Translations under genes and position numbers: made by a program
Assembly (NCBI RefSeq): GCF_014635245.1
Contig: NZ_BMCP01000009.1
Location: 1 to 39,848 of the forward strand
Source of the DNA: Agaricicola taiwanensis
GTDB lineage: Bacteria; Pseudomonadota; Alphaproteobacteria; Rhizobiales; Methylopilaceae
Length of the DNA stretch: 39,848 nucleotides
Direction: 5' to 3'
The notes under the pieces: generated by a model
Databases searched by the model: none
The model's input: only the letters and a program-made list of their open reading frames with translations
What the model was told of the DNA's origin: nothing
Shown: positions 23,246-32,413 of the stretch, piece after piece
Layout: every line of letters starts with the position of its first letter
Numbering within the stretch: the first letter of the stretch is position 1

Positions 23246-25228
23246 ATGCGCGGAGGCCGAATCCTTTGGGGTCAGATCGCTGTCGTCTTCACCATCGTTC
23301 TGGTGATGACCTGGGCCGCAACGCAATGGGTTGCCTTCCGCCTCGGCTTTCAGCCCCAGCTTGGAGTACCATGGTTCGAGATCGCGGGTTGGCCCGTCTA
23401 TTATCCACCGGCCTTCTTCTGGTGGTGGTTTTCGTTCGACGCCTACGCGCCCGCGATCTTCGTCGAAGGTGCGATCATCGCAGCGTCCGGCGGTTTCATT
23501 GCCATCGCCGCCGCCATCCTCATGTCGATCATCCGAGCGCGGGAGGCAAAGAACGTCGCCACCTACGGATCGGCGCGATGGGCCGAGGACAAGGAAATCC
23601 GCGCGGCCGGACTGCTCGGGCCGGATGGCGTCCTGCTCGGCCGATACGAGCGCGACTATCTCCGGCATGACGGTCCCGAGCATGTCCTATGCTTCGCCCC
23701 GACCCGCAGCGGCAAGGGCGTCGGGCTGGTGGTGCCGACGCTGCTGACCTGGCCGGGAAGCTGCATCGTCCACGACATAAAGGGCGAGAACTGGACGCTG
23801 ACAGCGGGCTTTCGCGCGAAGCATGGCCGCGTCCTGCTGTTCGATCCGACCAACGCCAGATCGTCCGCCTACAACCCGCTGCTGGAGGTCCGGCAAGGGG
23901 AATGGGAAGTCCGCGACGTGCAGAACATCGCGGATATTCTGGTCGATCCCGAAGGCAGTCTCGACAAGCGCAACCATTGGGAAAAGACCAGCCATAGCCT
24001 GCTTGTCGGCGCGATCCTGCATGTGCTCTACGCGGAGAAGGACAAGACCTTGGCGGGCGTCGCCAACTTCCTGTCCGATCCCCGCCGCCCGGTCGAGGCG
24101 ACCTTGCGCGCCATGATGGACACGCCGCATCTCGGCGAGGCGGGCGTTCATCCCGTCATCGCGTCGTCGGCCCGCGAACTCCTTAACAAATCCGAGAACG
24201 AGCGGTCGGGCGTGCTCTCCACCGCCATGTCGTTTCTCGGCCTCTACCGCGATCCCGTGGTGGCGCGGGTGACGGCGCGGTGCGACTGGCGCATTGCCGA
24301 TCTGGTCGGCAGCCGTAAGCCCGTCACGCTCTATCTGGTCGTGCCCCCGTCCGACATAAACCGCACCAAGCCGCTTATCCGCCTGATCCTCAACCAGATA
24401 GGCAGGCGGTTGACCGAGGAATTGAACACGTCCGGCGAGCGCCACCGCCTGTTGTTGATGCTGGACGAGTTTCCCGCGCTCGGCCGGCTCGACTTCTTTG
24501 AATCGGCGCTCGCCTTCATGGCGGGTTATGGCCTCAAATCCTTCCTGATCGCGCAGAGCCTCAACCAGATCGAACGGGCCTACGGCCAGAACAATTCGAT
24601 CCTGGACAACTGCCACGTCCGCGTCAGCTTCGCCACCAACGACGAACGCACGGCCAAGCGGGTGAGCGACGCGCTCGGCACCGCGACCGAGTTGCGCGAT
24701 TCCACCAACTATGCCGGCCATCGCCTCGCGCCCTGGCTCGGGCATCTCATGGTGTCCCGGCAGGAGACGGCCCGGCCATTGATGACGCCGGGCGAGATCA
24801 TGCAGCTTCCGCCGACCGATGAAATCGTCATGGTCGCGGGCACGCCGCCAATCCGCGCCACCAAGGCCCGTTACTACGAGGATGCGCGCTTCACCGAACG
24901 CCTCCTGGCTCCGCCCGATCCGGCTTCCGATTCCGCTGTGAATCCGTCACCCGACGACTGGACGAGCCGCGTGGTCGCGGCGGAAAGCCGTTCCGCGCCG
25001 GCCGCCGCAGACGCGGCCGAGGGCGATCCGGCCAATGCCGGCATCCGCCGCGAGCCGGAATTGCCCGAGCATGAGGAAATCGTTCCGCCGCCGTCTCCGG
25101 CGCGGGAGTTCGACATCCTTGACGACGAACCGGACCTGGATGCGGCCAAAGCCCGCGCCCTGCGTCAGCGCATGCGCGCGGTCGCCCGGCAGGCGTCGAT
25201 GAACCCCGATGACGGGATCGAGCTTTGA
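23246..25228 (+). CDS. traG: Type IV coupling protein TraG (VirD4 family)
   Basis: A 660-residue inner-membrane ATPase that links the relaxase-DNA complex to the mating channel. The N-terminus has hydrophobic segments (about 7-30 and 50-95). The P-loop APTRSGKGVG is at 151-160. The Walker B region LLLMLDEFPALGRLDFF lies near residue 405, followed by FLIAQSLNQIERAYG and the DNCHVRVSFATND stretch typical of TraG. The C-terminal 100 residues are acidic and variable. The ATG at 23246 was chosen at the start of the membrane region; a TTG at 23228 is in frame. A CopG-like gene follows 11 bases downstream. Confidence 0.92.
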   Translation: MRGGRILWGQIAVVFTIVLVMTWAATQWVAFRLGFQPQLGVPWFEIAGWPVYYPPAFFWWWFSFDAYAPAIFVEGAIIAASGGFIAIAAAILMSIIRAREAKNVATYGSARWAEDKEIRAAGLLGPDGVLLGRYERDYLRHDGPEHVLCFAPTRSGKGVGLVVPTLLTWPGSCIVHDIKGENWTLTAGFRAKHGRVLLFDPTNARSSAYNPLLEVRQGEWEVRDVQNIADILVDPEGSLDKRNHWEKTSHSLLVGAILHVLYAEKDKTLAGVANFLSDPRRPVEATLRAMMDTPHLGEAGVHPVIASSARELLNKSENERSGVLSTAMSFLGLYRDPVVARVTARCDWRIADLVGSRKPVTLYLVVPPSDINRTKPLIRLILNQIGRRLTEELNTSGERHRLLLMLDEFPALGRLDFFESALAFMAGYGLKSFLIAQSLNQIERAYGQNNSILDNCHVRVSFATNDERTAKRVSDALGTATELRDSTNYAGHRLAPWLGHLMVSRQETARPLMTPGEIMQLPPTDEIVMVAGTPPIRATKARYYEDARFTERLLAPPDPASDSAVNPSPDDWTSRVVAAESRSAPAAADAAEGDPANAGIRREPELPEHEEIVPPPSPAREFDILDDEPDLDAAKARALRQRMRAVARQASMNPDDGIEL

Positions 25229-25239
25229 GGAACCCGCCC

Positions 25240-25701
25240 ATGACCACACGAACCCGCATGAACGTCTACTTCGATCCCGAATTGCTGCAACAGGTCGAGA
25301 TGCTGGCGCTGCGCCGCAATGTCTCCAAATCCGCCATCGTGGAGGCGTCCGTCGCCTCCTTCCTGTCCGGCGACGCGGCGGATCGGCTGGAGGCGGCCAT
25401 GACGCGCCGTCTGGACAGGCTCGGGCGACAGATGGACGGGCTCGACGAAGATCTCGCCGTGCTCGGCGAGACGCTTTCGCTGTTCGTCCAGTTCTGGCTG
25501 ACGATCACGCCGCCGATCTCCGACACCGCGCAATCGTCCGCCCGCGCGAAAGGCGTGGAACGGTTCGAGGGCTTCATTCAGACCCTCGGCAAGCGGCTCG
25601 CCACCGGAGACAGGTTCCTCAAGGAGCTGTCGCGCGATGTCGATTCGCTTGGGGACAGTCCCGCGCAGCGACCGTCCGACCCCGATAGCCACCGACCCTG
25701 A
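25240..25701 (+). CDS. CopG/ribbon-helix-helix family protein
   Basis: A 153-residue protein with an N-terminal ribbon-helix-helix: strand RMNVYFDPELLQQVEML, then RRNVSKSAIVEASVASFLS. A helical, probably coiled-coil region follows (MTRRLDRLGRQMDGLDEDLAVLGETLSLF) and then a hydrophobic stretch FVQFWLTITPPI. Genes of this type sit between traG and trbB in many proteobacterial ICEs. It is probably a DNA-binding regulator of the trb genes or an accessory transfer protein. It starts 11 bases after traG and is followed by the promoter region of trbB. Confidence 0.75.
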   Translation: MTTRTRMNVYFDPELLQQVEMLALRRNVSKSAIVEASVASFLSGDAADRLEAAMTRRLDRLGRQMDGLDEDLAVLGETLSLFVQFWLTITPPISDTAQSSARAKGVERFEGFIQTLGKRLATGDRFLKELSRDVDSLGDSPAQRPSDPDSHRP

Positions 25702-25713
25702 ATTTTCAAACCG

Positions 25714-25730
25714 TCCTATTTGCCGCCGAT
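25714..25730 (+). promoter_or_regulatory. 17-bp motif upstream of trbB, copy 2
   Basis: TCCTATTTGCCGCCGAT is identical to the copy at 23132-23148. It lies 117 bases before the preferred trbB ATG at 25848. An AT-rich tract (about 25755-25795) follows and may hold the trb promoter. Confidence 0.6.
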
Positions 25731-25847
25731 CACCGCCGATGGCCGCACGCGCGTAAATAGTTGTTGAGTCAGCCAAAAATCAGGTTCTTTTAATCGACCC
25801 CGATGAGGGGACCGACTGTCGCGCGCCCCGTCGAAAGCGGGGCCGAC

Positions 25848-26843
25848 ATGACTGCCACACATCACAGACCGGAGGCAATCCAGCGCGGCGCGCGGATGTT
25901 GCGCACCGCGCTCGGCCCGGCCATTGCCCGGTTTCTGGAAGACCCGGCCGTGGTCGAGGTCATGCTGAACCCGGATGGCCGCATCTGGATCGACCGTCTT
26001 TCCGAAGGGCTGGCGGATACGGGCGAAACGATGTCGCCGGCCGATGGCGAGCGCATCGTGCGCCTGGTCGCACACCATGTCGGCGTCGAGGTTCATGCCC
26101 GCAGTCCCCGCGTCTCGGCCGAACTTCCCGAGAGCGGCGAACGCTTTGAAGGCTTGCTTCCCCCGGTGGTTTCCTCGCCGGCCTTCGCCATCCGCAAGCC
26201 GGCTGTCGCGGTGTTCAGCCTCGATGACTATGTGGCGGCCGGCATCATGTCTGCCGACCAAGCCGCGACGTTACGCGCGGCCGTTTCTTCCCGCGCCAAC
26301 ATCCTCGTGGCGGGTGGCACCAGCACCGGCAAGACCACTCTGACCAACGCGCTTCTGGCCGAAGTCGCCAAGGGCGCGGATCGTGTCGTCATCATCGAGG
26401 ACACGCGCGAGCTGCAATGCGCCGCGCCCAACCTCGTCGCGATGCGAACCAAGGATGGCGTCGCCACGCTCTCGGATCTGGTCCGGTCCAGCCTCCGCCT
26501 GCGCCCCGACCGCATCCCCATCGGCGAGGTGCGCGGATCGGAAGCCCTCGATCTTCTCAAAGCATGGGGAACAGGGCATCCGGGCGGGATCGGCACCATC
26601 CATGCCGGCACCGGCATCGGCGCGCTTCGTCGCCTTGAACAGCTCATCCAAGAGGCTGTCGTCACGGTCCCGCGCGCGCTGATCGCCGAGACTATCGACC
26701 TTGTTGCCGTCCTCGCCGGGCGCGGTTCCGCGCGCCGGCTGGCCGAACTCGCCCGCGTCGAAGGGCTGGGGCCGGACGGCGACTACCGCATCACGCATCT
26801 CAGCCCCTTGGCAACCCCCACCAGAACTGGAGACCCCGAATGA
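25848..26843 (+). CDS. trbB: Conjugal transfer ATPase TrbB (VirB11 family)
   Basis: A 331-residue hexameric secretion ATPase that drives pilus assembly and transfer from the cytoplasmic face. The N-terminal domain includes [22 protein letters not shown] (about 30-51) and the hinge [10 protein letters not shown]. The P-loop is GGTSTGKT (156-163), followed by [14 protein letters not shown], the [12 protein letters not shown] box and the [14 protein letters not shown] motif with its histidines. The start was set at 25848 because relatives begin near [12 protein letters not shown]; the ATG at 25803 is an upstream alternative. It overlaps trbC by ATGA and is the first trb gene. Confidence 0.93.
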   Translation: MTATHHRPEAIQRGARMLRTALGPAIARFLEDPAVVEVMLNPDGRIWIDRLSEGLADTGETMSPADGERIVRLVAHHVGVEVHARSPRVSAELPESGERFEGLLPPVVSSPAFAIRKPAVAVFSLDDYVAAGIMSADQAATLRAAVSSRANILVAGGTSTGKTTLTNALLAEVAKGADRVVIIEDTRELQCAAPNLVAMRTKDGVATLSDLVRSSLRLRPDRIPIGEVRGSEALDLLKAWGTGHPGGIGTIHAGTGIGALRRLEQLIQEAVVTVPRALIAETIDLVAVLAGRGSARRLAELARVEGLGPDGDYRITHLSPLATPTRTGDPE

Positions 26844-27172
26844 TCCGTCATGCCATGCGCATCCGTCGCCACGTCGCCACGGCCGCGGCCGTCACCTATG
26901 TCAGCCTCTTCATGGCCCCGGCCGCCCACGCCTCGGGGTCGTCGATGCCCTGGGAAGCGCCGCTGCAATCCATCCTCGAATCCATCGAGGGGCCGGTCGC
27001 GAAGATCATCGCCGTCATCATCATCATCGTGACCGGCCTGACGCTGGCCTTCGGCGATACCAGCGGCGGCTTCCGCCGCCTGATCCAGATCGTGTTCGGC
27101 CTGTCCATCGCCTTCGCCGCATCGAGCTTTTTCCTGTCGTTCTTCTCGTTCGGCGGCGGGGCGCTCGTTTGA
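26840..27172 (+). CDS. trbC: Conjugal pilin TrbC (VirB2 family)
   Basis: A 110-residue prepilin. A long signal peptide ends near AHA at residues 28-30, then comes the short periplasmic SMPWEAPLQSILESIEG. Two hydrophobic helices follow (IIAVIIIIVTGLTLAFG and FGLSIAFAASSFFLSFF) with a short cytoplasmic turn between. In RP4 the protein is trimmed and circularised by TraF to form the pilus subunit; traF is present at 5903. It overlaps trbB by ATGA and its stop overlaps the trbD start (TGATG). Confidence 0.9.
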   Translation: MIRHAMRIRRHVATAAAVTYVSLFMAPAAHASGSSMPWEAPLQSILESIEGPVAKIIAVIIIIVTGLTLAFGDTSGGFRRLIQIVFGLSIAFAASSFFLSFFSFGGGALV

Positions 27173-27453
27173 TGGCGGGCGGCCTCGAACAGCTCGGCGC
27201 GGTGCCGGGTTTCTCAGTCCCGGTCCATCGGGCGCTGACCGAGCATATCCTGCTCGGCGGCGCACCGCGCTCCATCGCGATTCTGAACGGCACGCTGGCC
27301 GGGGCCGTGGGCCTCGGCCTGCGCCTCTGGCTGGTCGGCCTCGCCATATGGGCCATCGGCCATTTCGCGGCGGTATGGGCGGCGAAGCGCGATCCCCAAT
27401 TCGTCGAAGTCGGGCGGCGGCATCTCCGCATCCCGGCTTTTCTGGCGGTGTGA
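27172..27453 (+). CDS. trbD: Conjugal transfer protein TrbD (VirB3 family)
   Basis: A 93-residue inner-membrane protein with an N-terminal soluble part (FSVPVHRALTEHILLGGAPRS) leading into a hydrophobic pair: NGTLAGAVGLGLRLWLVGLAIWAIGHF. The C-terminal tail RDPQFVEVGRRHLRIPAF is the conserved end of VirB3/TrbD proteins. It acts with TrbE in pilus assembly. The ATG overlaps the trbC stop by one base, and trbE begins 10 bases after its stop. Confidence 0.9.
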   Translation: MAGGLEQLGAVPGFSVPVHRALTEHILLGGAPRSIAILNGTLAGAVGLGLRLWLVGLAIWAIGHFAAVWAAKRDPQFVEVGRRHLRIPAFLAV

Positions 27454-27463
27454 GGGCGCGGCC

Positions 27464-29956
27464 ATGATGAACCTTGCCGAATACCGCCGCACCGCCACCC
27501 GGCTCGCCGACTATCTGCCCTGGGCGGCGCTGGTCGGCTCCGGCGTCGTCTTGAACAAGGACGGCTCGTTCCAGCGCACCGCGAAGTTTCGCGGTCCCGA
27601 TCTGGATTCCGCCGTCGCCGCCGAGCTGGTCGCCGTCGCCGGCCGCATCAACAACGCCGTGCGCCGTCTCGGCTCCGGTTGGAGCATCTTCGTCGAGGCG
27701 CAGCGAAGCGAAGCCGCGACCTATCCCGACAGCACCTTTCCCGATCCCGCGTCGGCGCTGGTCGATGCGGAGCGCAAGGCCGGGTTCGAGGAAGCGGGCG
27801 CGCATTTCGTGTCGGGCTACTTCCTCACCTTCCTCTGGCTGCCCCCGGCCGAGGAAGCCGCACGCACTGAGGCATGGCTCTACGAGGGCCGGGAGAAAAC
27901 CGGCGTGGACCCGTGGGAACTGCTGCGCGGCTTCATCGACCGCACTGACCGCGTGCTGGCCTTGCTCGACGGCTTCATGCCCGAGTGCCGTTGGATAGAT
28001 GACGGCGCGACGCTGACCTATCTCCATTCCACCATCTCGACCAACCGCCATCGCGTGCGCGTGCCCGAGGTGCCCATGCACCTCGACGCGCTGCTCGCCG
28101 ACCAGCCCTTGACCGGCGGGCTGGAGCCGCGCCTTGGCGACGCACATCTGCGCGTCCTGACCATTGTGGGATTCCCGACCGCGACGACGCCCGGTCTGCT
28201 CGACGACATGAACCGGCTGCCGTTCCCCTACAGGTGGAGCACGCGGGCGATCCTGCTCGACAAGACAGATGCGACCCGGCTGCTCACCAAGATCAGGCGG
28301 CAATGGTTCGCCAAGCGCAAGAGCGTTGCCGCGATTCTGAAAGAGGTCATGACGAACGAGGCGTCCGCCCTTGTGGACACCGACGCCGCCAACAAGGCGC
28401 TCGACGCCGACATGGCGTTGCAGGAGCTTGGGGCGGACGTGGCGGGCATGGCCTACGTCACGGCGACCGTCACCGTATGGGATGCCGACCCGCGCCTTGC
28501 CGACGAGAAGCTGCGCCTGGTCGAGAAGATCGTTCAGGGCCGCGACTTCACCGCCATGCCCGAGAGCGTCAACGCGGTTGACGCATGGCTCGGCTCGCTA
28601 CCCGGACACGCCTACGCGAATGTCCGCCAGCCCCCCATCAGCACTTTGAATCTCGCCCACATGATCCCGCTTTCGGCGGTGTGGGCGGGGCCGGAACGGG
28701 ACGAGCATTTCGGCGCACCCCCTTTGCTCTTTGGAAAGACCGAAGGCTCAACCCCGTTCCGGCTAAGTCTGCATGTCGGCGACGTAGGCCACACCCTTGT
28801 CGTCGGCCCCACGGGGGCGGGTAAGAGCGTGTTGCTCGCCCTCATAGCCTTGCAGTTCCGGCGCTATGAGGCCAGCCAAGTCTTCGCCTTCGACTTCGGC
28901 GGCAGCATCCGCGCCGCCGCGCTCGCCATGGGCGGCGATTGGCACGACCTTGGCGGCGGGCTGACAGAAGGGGACGAGTCATCCGTTTCGCTCCAGCCGC
29001 TTGCCCGCATCCACGACACCTATGAACGCGCATGGGCGGCGGACTGGATCGCCGCCATCCTCATGCGCGAAGGCATCGCCATCACGCCGGAGGTGAAAGA
29101 GCACATCTGGACGGCGCTGACTTCGCTCGCCTCCGCGCCGGTCGAGGAACGCACCATCACCGGCCTTGCGGTGCTATTGCAATCCAACGATCTGAAACAG
29201 GCGCTCCGTCCGTTCTGCGTCGGCGGTGCCTACGGTCGGCTGCTCGACGCAGAGACAGAGCATTTGGGATCGGCGGACGTGCAGGCGTTCGAGATCGAGG
29301 GCCTTGTCGGGACCGGCGCGGCTCCGGCCGTGCTCGCCTATCTGTTCCATCGCATCGGCGACCGGCTCGATGGGCGGCCGACGCTGCTCATCATCGACGA
29401 GGGTTGGCTTGCGCTGGACGACGAGGGGTTCGCGAACCAGCTTCGCGAGTGGCTGAAAACGCTGCGCAAGAAAAACGCCAGCGTCATCTTCGCCACGCAA
29501 AGCCTGTCCGACATTGACGGCAGCAACATCGCGCCCGCGATCATCGAGAGCTGCCCGACGCGGCTCCTGCTGCCAAACGAGCGCGCCATCGAGCCGCAGA
29601 TCACGGCCATCTACCGCCGTTTCGGCCTCAATGACCGCCAGATCGAAATCCTCGCAAGGGCCACGCCCAAGCGGGATTATTACTGTCAGTCGCGGCGCGG
29701 CAATCGCCTGTTCGAGCTTGGCCTGTCCGAAGTCGGCCTCGCGCTCTGTGCCGCATCCGCCAAATCCGACCAGACGCTCATCGCGCAGATCGTCACTGAG
29801 GCCGGCCGCGACGGCTTCCTCGCCGCGTGGCTACGCGAGCGCGGCGTCGATTGGGCGGCCGAGCTGATCCCGAACCTCACCAATCTTGCCGACCGACCGG
29901 AATCCGCCGCGCCGGCCCGGCTCGATAGCCACCCCACACAGGAGACTCATTCATGA
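27464..29956 (+). CDS. trbE: Conjugal transfer ATPase TrbE (VirB4 family)
   Basis: An 830-residue ATPase, the largest motor of the transfer system. The N-terminal CagE/TrbE/VirB domain covers about residues 1-400, with NLAEYRRTATRLADYLPW at the start. The P-loop GPTGAGKS lies near 448-455, the Walker B region LLIIDEGWLALDD near 640, and the later ATQSLSDI and LLPNERAIEP motifs are in place. Length is normal. Two ATG codons in a row open the gene. It overlaps trbJ by ATGA. It uses ATP to assemble the pilus with TrbB and TrbD. Confidence 0.94.
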   Translation: MMNLAEYRRTATRLADYLPWAALVGSGVVLNKDGSFQRTAKFRGPDLDSAVAAELVAVAGRINNAVRRLGSGWSIFVEAQRSEAATYPDSTFPDPASALVDAERKAGFEEAGAHFVSGYFLTFLWLPPAEEAARTEAWLYEGREKTGVDPWELLRGFIDRTDRVLALLDGFMPECRWIDDGATLTYLHSTISTNRHRVRVPEVPMHLDALLADQPLTGGLEPRLGDAHLRVLTIVGFPTATTPGLLDDMNRLPFPYRWSTRAILLDKTDATRLLTKIRRQWFAKRKSVAAILKEVMTNEASALVDTDAANKALDADMALQELGADVAGMAYVTATVTVWDADPRLADEKLRLVEKIVQGRDFTAMPESVNAVDAWLGSLPGHAYANVRQPPISTLNLAHMIPLSAVWAGPERDEHFGAPPLLFGKTEGSTPFRLSLHVGDVGHTLVVGPTGAGKSVLLALIALQFRRYEASQVFAFDFGGSIRAAALAMGGDWHDLGGGLTEGDESSVSLQPLARIHDTYERAWAADWIAAILMREGIAITPEVKEHIWTALTSLASAPVEERTITGLAVLLQSNDLKQALRPFCVGGAYGRLLDAETEHLGSADVQAFEIEGLVGTGAAPAVLAYLFHRIGDRLDGRPTLLIIDEGWLALDDEGFANQLREWLKTLRKKNASVIFATQSLSDIDGSNIAPAIIESCPTRLLLPNERAIEPQITAIYRRFGLNDRQIEILARATPKRDYYCQSRRGNRLFELGLSEVGLALCAASAKSDQTLIAQIVTEAGRDGFLAAWLRERGVDWAAELIPNLTNLADRPESAAPARLDSHPTQETHS

Positions 29957-30726
29957 CCTATCCCAAGTTCGTCGGGGCTTCGGCCCTCGCGCTGGCGCTC
30001 GCCGTGCCCGTCGCGCTTTCGCCCATTCTGGCAAGCCCGGCTCATGCGCAATTCGGCTTCGGCCGCATCGTCTATGACCCGAGCAACTATGCGCAGAACG
30101 TGCTCACGGCCGCGCGCACGCTGGAGCAGATCAACAACCAGATCACCAGCCTCCAGAACGAAGCGCAGATGCTTATCAACCAAGCGAGGAATCTGGCGAG
30201 CCTGCCCTACAGTTCGCTCCAGCAGATTCAACAGAACGTCAGCCGCACGCAGCAGCTTCTCGCGCAGGCGCAGAATATCGCGTTCGATGTGCAGAACATC
30301 GATCAGGCGTTCCAGCAGCAATACGGCAACGTCTCGCTGTCGGCGACCGACACCCAGCTTGTCGCCGATGCCCGCGACCGTTGGCGAAACACGGTCGGCG
30401 GCTTGCAGGACGCCATGAAGGTGCAAGCCGGTGTCGTCGGCAATATCGACAGCAACCGCGCCGAGATGGCCGCGCTCGTCGGCCGGAGCCAGGGCGCGAC
30501 CGGCGCATTGCAGGCGACGCAGGCCGGTAATCAGATCCTCGCCCTCCAGTCGCAGCAGCTTTCCGACCTGATCGCCATGCTTGCCGCCAACGGCCGGTCG
30601 GAAGCACTGATCGAGGCCGAGCGCGCCACGGCCGCCGAACAGGGCCGCGTTCAGCGCGAGCGCTTCCTGACCCCCGGCAGCGGCTACCAGCCGGGCAACG
30701 CGCAGATGTTCAACGGCAACAACTGA
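29953..30726 (+). CDS. trbJ: Conjugal transfer protein TrbJ (VirB5 family)
   Basis: A 257-residue exported protein. The signal peptide (LALALAVPVALSPILASPAHA) ends near residue 33. The mature chain is helical and glutamine-rich: VLTAARTLEQINNQITSLQNEAQML, SLQQIQQNVSRTQQLLAQAQNI and ALQATQAGNQILALQSQQLSDLIAML. This is the usual pattern for TrbJ, thought to be a minor pilus-tip component. The ATG overlaps the trbE stop. trbK follows after 19 bases with an AGGAGGGG ribosome-binding site. Confidence 0.9.
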   Translation: MTYPKFVGASALALALAVPVALSPILASPAHAQFGFGRIVYDPSNYAQNVLTAARTLEQINNQITSLQNEAQMLINQARNLASLPYSSLQQIQQNVSRTQQLLAQAQNIAFDVQNIDQAFQQQYGNVSLSATDTQLVADARDRWRNTVGGLQDAMKVQAGVVGNIDSNRAEMAALVGRSQGATGALQATQAGNQILALQSQQLSDLIAMLAANGRSEALIEAERATAAEQGRVQRERFLTPGSGYQPGNAQMFNGNN

Positions 30727-30745
30727 CCGACAGGAGGGGCCGCCC

Positions 30746-31033
30746 ATGGACGGCAAGATGCTGGCCCGGCTCGGGGCTGTCGTATTCGTCGCCATCGCCA
30801 TCACCGCCACGGTGATCGAGATGACCCGCAAGGACGATCCCGCGCCGGTCAGGACCGCACCGACGCTGCAACCGCCAGCCGATCCGCTTCGCGCGACGCT
30901 CCGCCGGTGCCAGCAACTTGGGGAAGCGGCGACGAGCGATCCGGCCTGCCTCGCCGCATGGGCCGAGAGCCGCGACCGCTTCCTTGGCCGCACGTCCGCG
31001 CCGGACGCCCCGCGTCAGACCGAGGGGCAATGA
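30746..31033 (+). CDS. trbK: TrbK-like small membrane protein, putative entry-exclusion factor
   Basis: A 95-residue protein with a single N-terminal hydrophobic helix (AVVFVAIAITATVIEM, about 11-26) and a polar periplasmic tail carrying the pair of cysteines in RRCQQLGEAATSDPACLAAWAESRDRFLG. This cysteine-bearing tail is typical of the TrbK-alt family located between trbJ and trbL. RP4 TrbK blocks uptake of a second copy of the same plasmid. Sequence similarity to RP4 TrbK is not evident, so the exclusion role rests on position and family type. Confidence 0.75.
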   Translation: MDGKMLARLGAVVFVAIAITATVIEMTRKDDPAPVRTAPTLQPPADPLRATLRRCQQLGEAATSDPACLAAWAESRDRFLGRTSAPDAPRQTEGQ

Positions 31034-31036
31034 TCC

Positions 31037-32413
31037 ATGGGCGGCACGGGCGTCATCGACAACTTCCTCGGAGTCTTCACCAGCTACATAGATTCCGGCT
31101 TCGGCCTGCTCGGCGGAGAAGTGGCGTTCATCGCCACCACGCTCATCGTCATCGACGTGACGCTCGCCGCGCTCTTTTGGGCATGGGGCGCGGATGACGA
31201 CATCATCGCACGGCTGGTGAAGAAGACCCTGTTCGTCGGCGTCTTCGCCTACATCATCGGCAACTGGAACAACCTCGCGCGCATCGTCTTCGACAGCTTC
31301 GCCGGTCTCGGCCTGATGGCATCGGGCACAGGCTTCAGCGCCGCCGACCTCATGCGACCCGGCCGCGTGGCGCAGACCGGCCTCGACGCAGGCCGGCCGT
31401 TGCTCGATTCCATCTCCGACCTGATGGGCTACTGGTCGTTCTTCGAGAACTTCATCCAGATCGCCTGCCTGCTGTTCGCCTGGGCACTGGTCATCCTCGC
31501 CTTCTTCATCCTCGCGATCCAGCTCTTCGTCACGCTGATCGAGTTCAAGCTGACCACGCTGGCCGGCTTCGTGCTGATCCCCTTCGGCCTGTTCGGCAAG
31601 ACCGCCTTCATGGCCGAGCGTGTGCTTGGCAACGTAATCTCTTCCGGCATCAAGGTTCTGGTGTTGGCCGTCATCATCGGCATCGGTTCGACACTGTTCT
31701 CGCAATTCACGGCCGGTTTCGGCGGCGCGACCCCGACCATCGACGACGCCATGGCGATTGTGCTGGCAGCCCTGTCGCTACTGGGCTTGGGCATCTTCGG
31801 ACCCGGCATCGCCACCGGCCTCGTCTCGGGCGGCCCCCAGCTCGGCGCCGGCGCGGCCGTGGGCACCGGCCTCGCCGCCGGCGGCATGGTGCTGGCGGGC
31901 GGTGCGGCGGCGGGTGGCGCGGCCATGCTCGGCGCGAAAGGCGGCGCTGCAGCTCTGTCTGGCGGGGCCGCGGCCGTTCGCGGCGGCGCGGCAACCGCCG
32001 GGGCGGCGTCGGCAGCCTACAGCCTCGGTTCGCTCGGCCAGTCCGGCGCGGCCGGCGGCGCGTCCGGCCTTGGCGGTGTCGCCCGCGCCGCAGGATCGGC
32101 CGCCGTCTCACCCTTGAAACGCGCTGCCTCCCGCGCGTCCGAAAGCGTCAAGTCCAGTTTCTCCGAAGGCGCGAAGGCCGGCTTCAGCGCGGGTGGTGGC
32201 ACGTCCACCATGGGAACGGTCGGTGGGGTGGCGGAAGCATCCGCCCCTGCCGCGTCCGCCTCGGCCACAGGCGCACCGCCTGCCTGGGCGCAGCGGATGC
32301 GGCGCTCGCAGGCCATGAACCACGGCACGACCATGGCCACGCACGCCGTCCGCTCCGGCGACAGCCACGGCTCCGGTTCCTCCGTCAACCTTTCCGAAAG
32401 TGACCGCTCATGA
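31037..32413 (+). CDS. trbL: Conjugal transfer protein TrbL (VirB6 family)
   Basis: A 458-residue inner-membrane channel component. The first 250 residues carry at least five to six hydrophobic helices, including VAFIATTLIVIDVTLAALFWAW and FLILAIQLFVTLIEFKL. From about residue 265 a long glycine- and alanine-rich low-complexity tail follows, ending with a serine-rich segment and WAQRMRRSQAMNHG. Such tails are normal in TrbL. It starts three bases after trbK and overlaps trbF by ATGA. Confidence 0.92.
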   Translation: MGGTGVIDNFLGVFTSYIDSGFGLLGGEVAFIATTLIVIDVTLAALFWAWGADDDIIARLVKKTLFVGVFAYIIGNWNNLARIVFDSFAGLGLMASGTGFSAADLMRPGRVAQTGLDAGRPLLDSISDLMGYWSFFENFIQIACLLFAWALVILAFFILAIQLFVTLIEFKLTTLAGFVLIPFGLFGKTAFMAERVLGNVISSGIKVLVLAVIIGIGSTLFSQFTAGFGGATPTIDDAMAIVLAALSLLGLGIFGPGIATGLVSGGPQLGAGAAVGTGLAAGGMVLAGGAAAGGAAMLGAKGGAAALSGGAAAVRGGAATAGAASAAYSLGSLGQSGAAGGASGLGGVARAAGSAAVSPLKRAASRASESVKSSFSEGAKAGFSAGGGTSTMGTVGGVAEASAPAASASATGAPPAWAQRMRRSQAMNHGTTMATHAVRSGDSHGSGSSVNLSESDRS

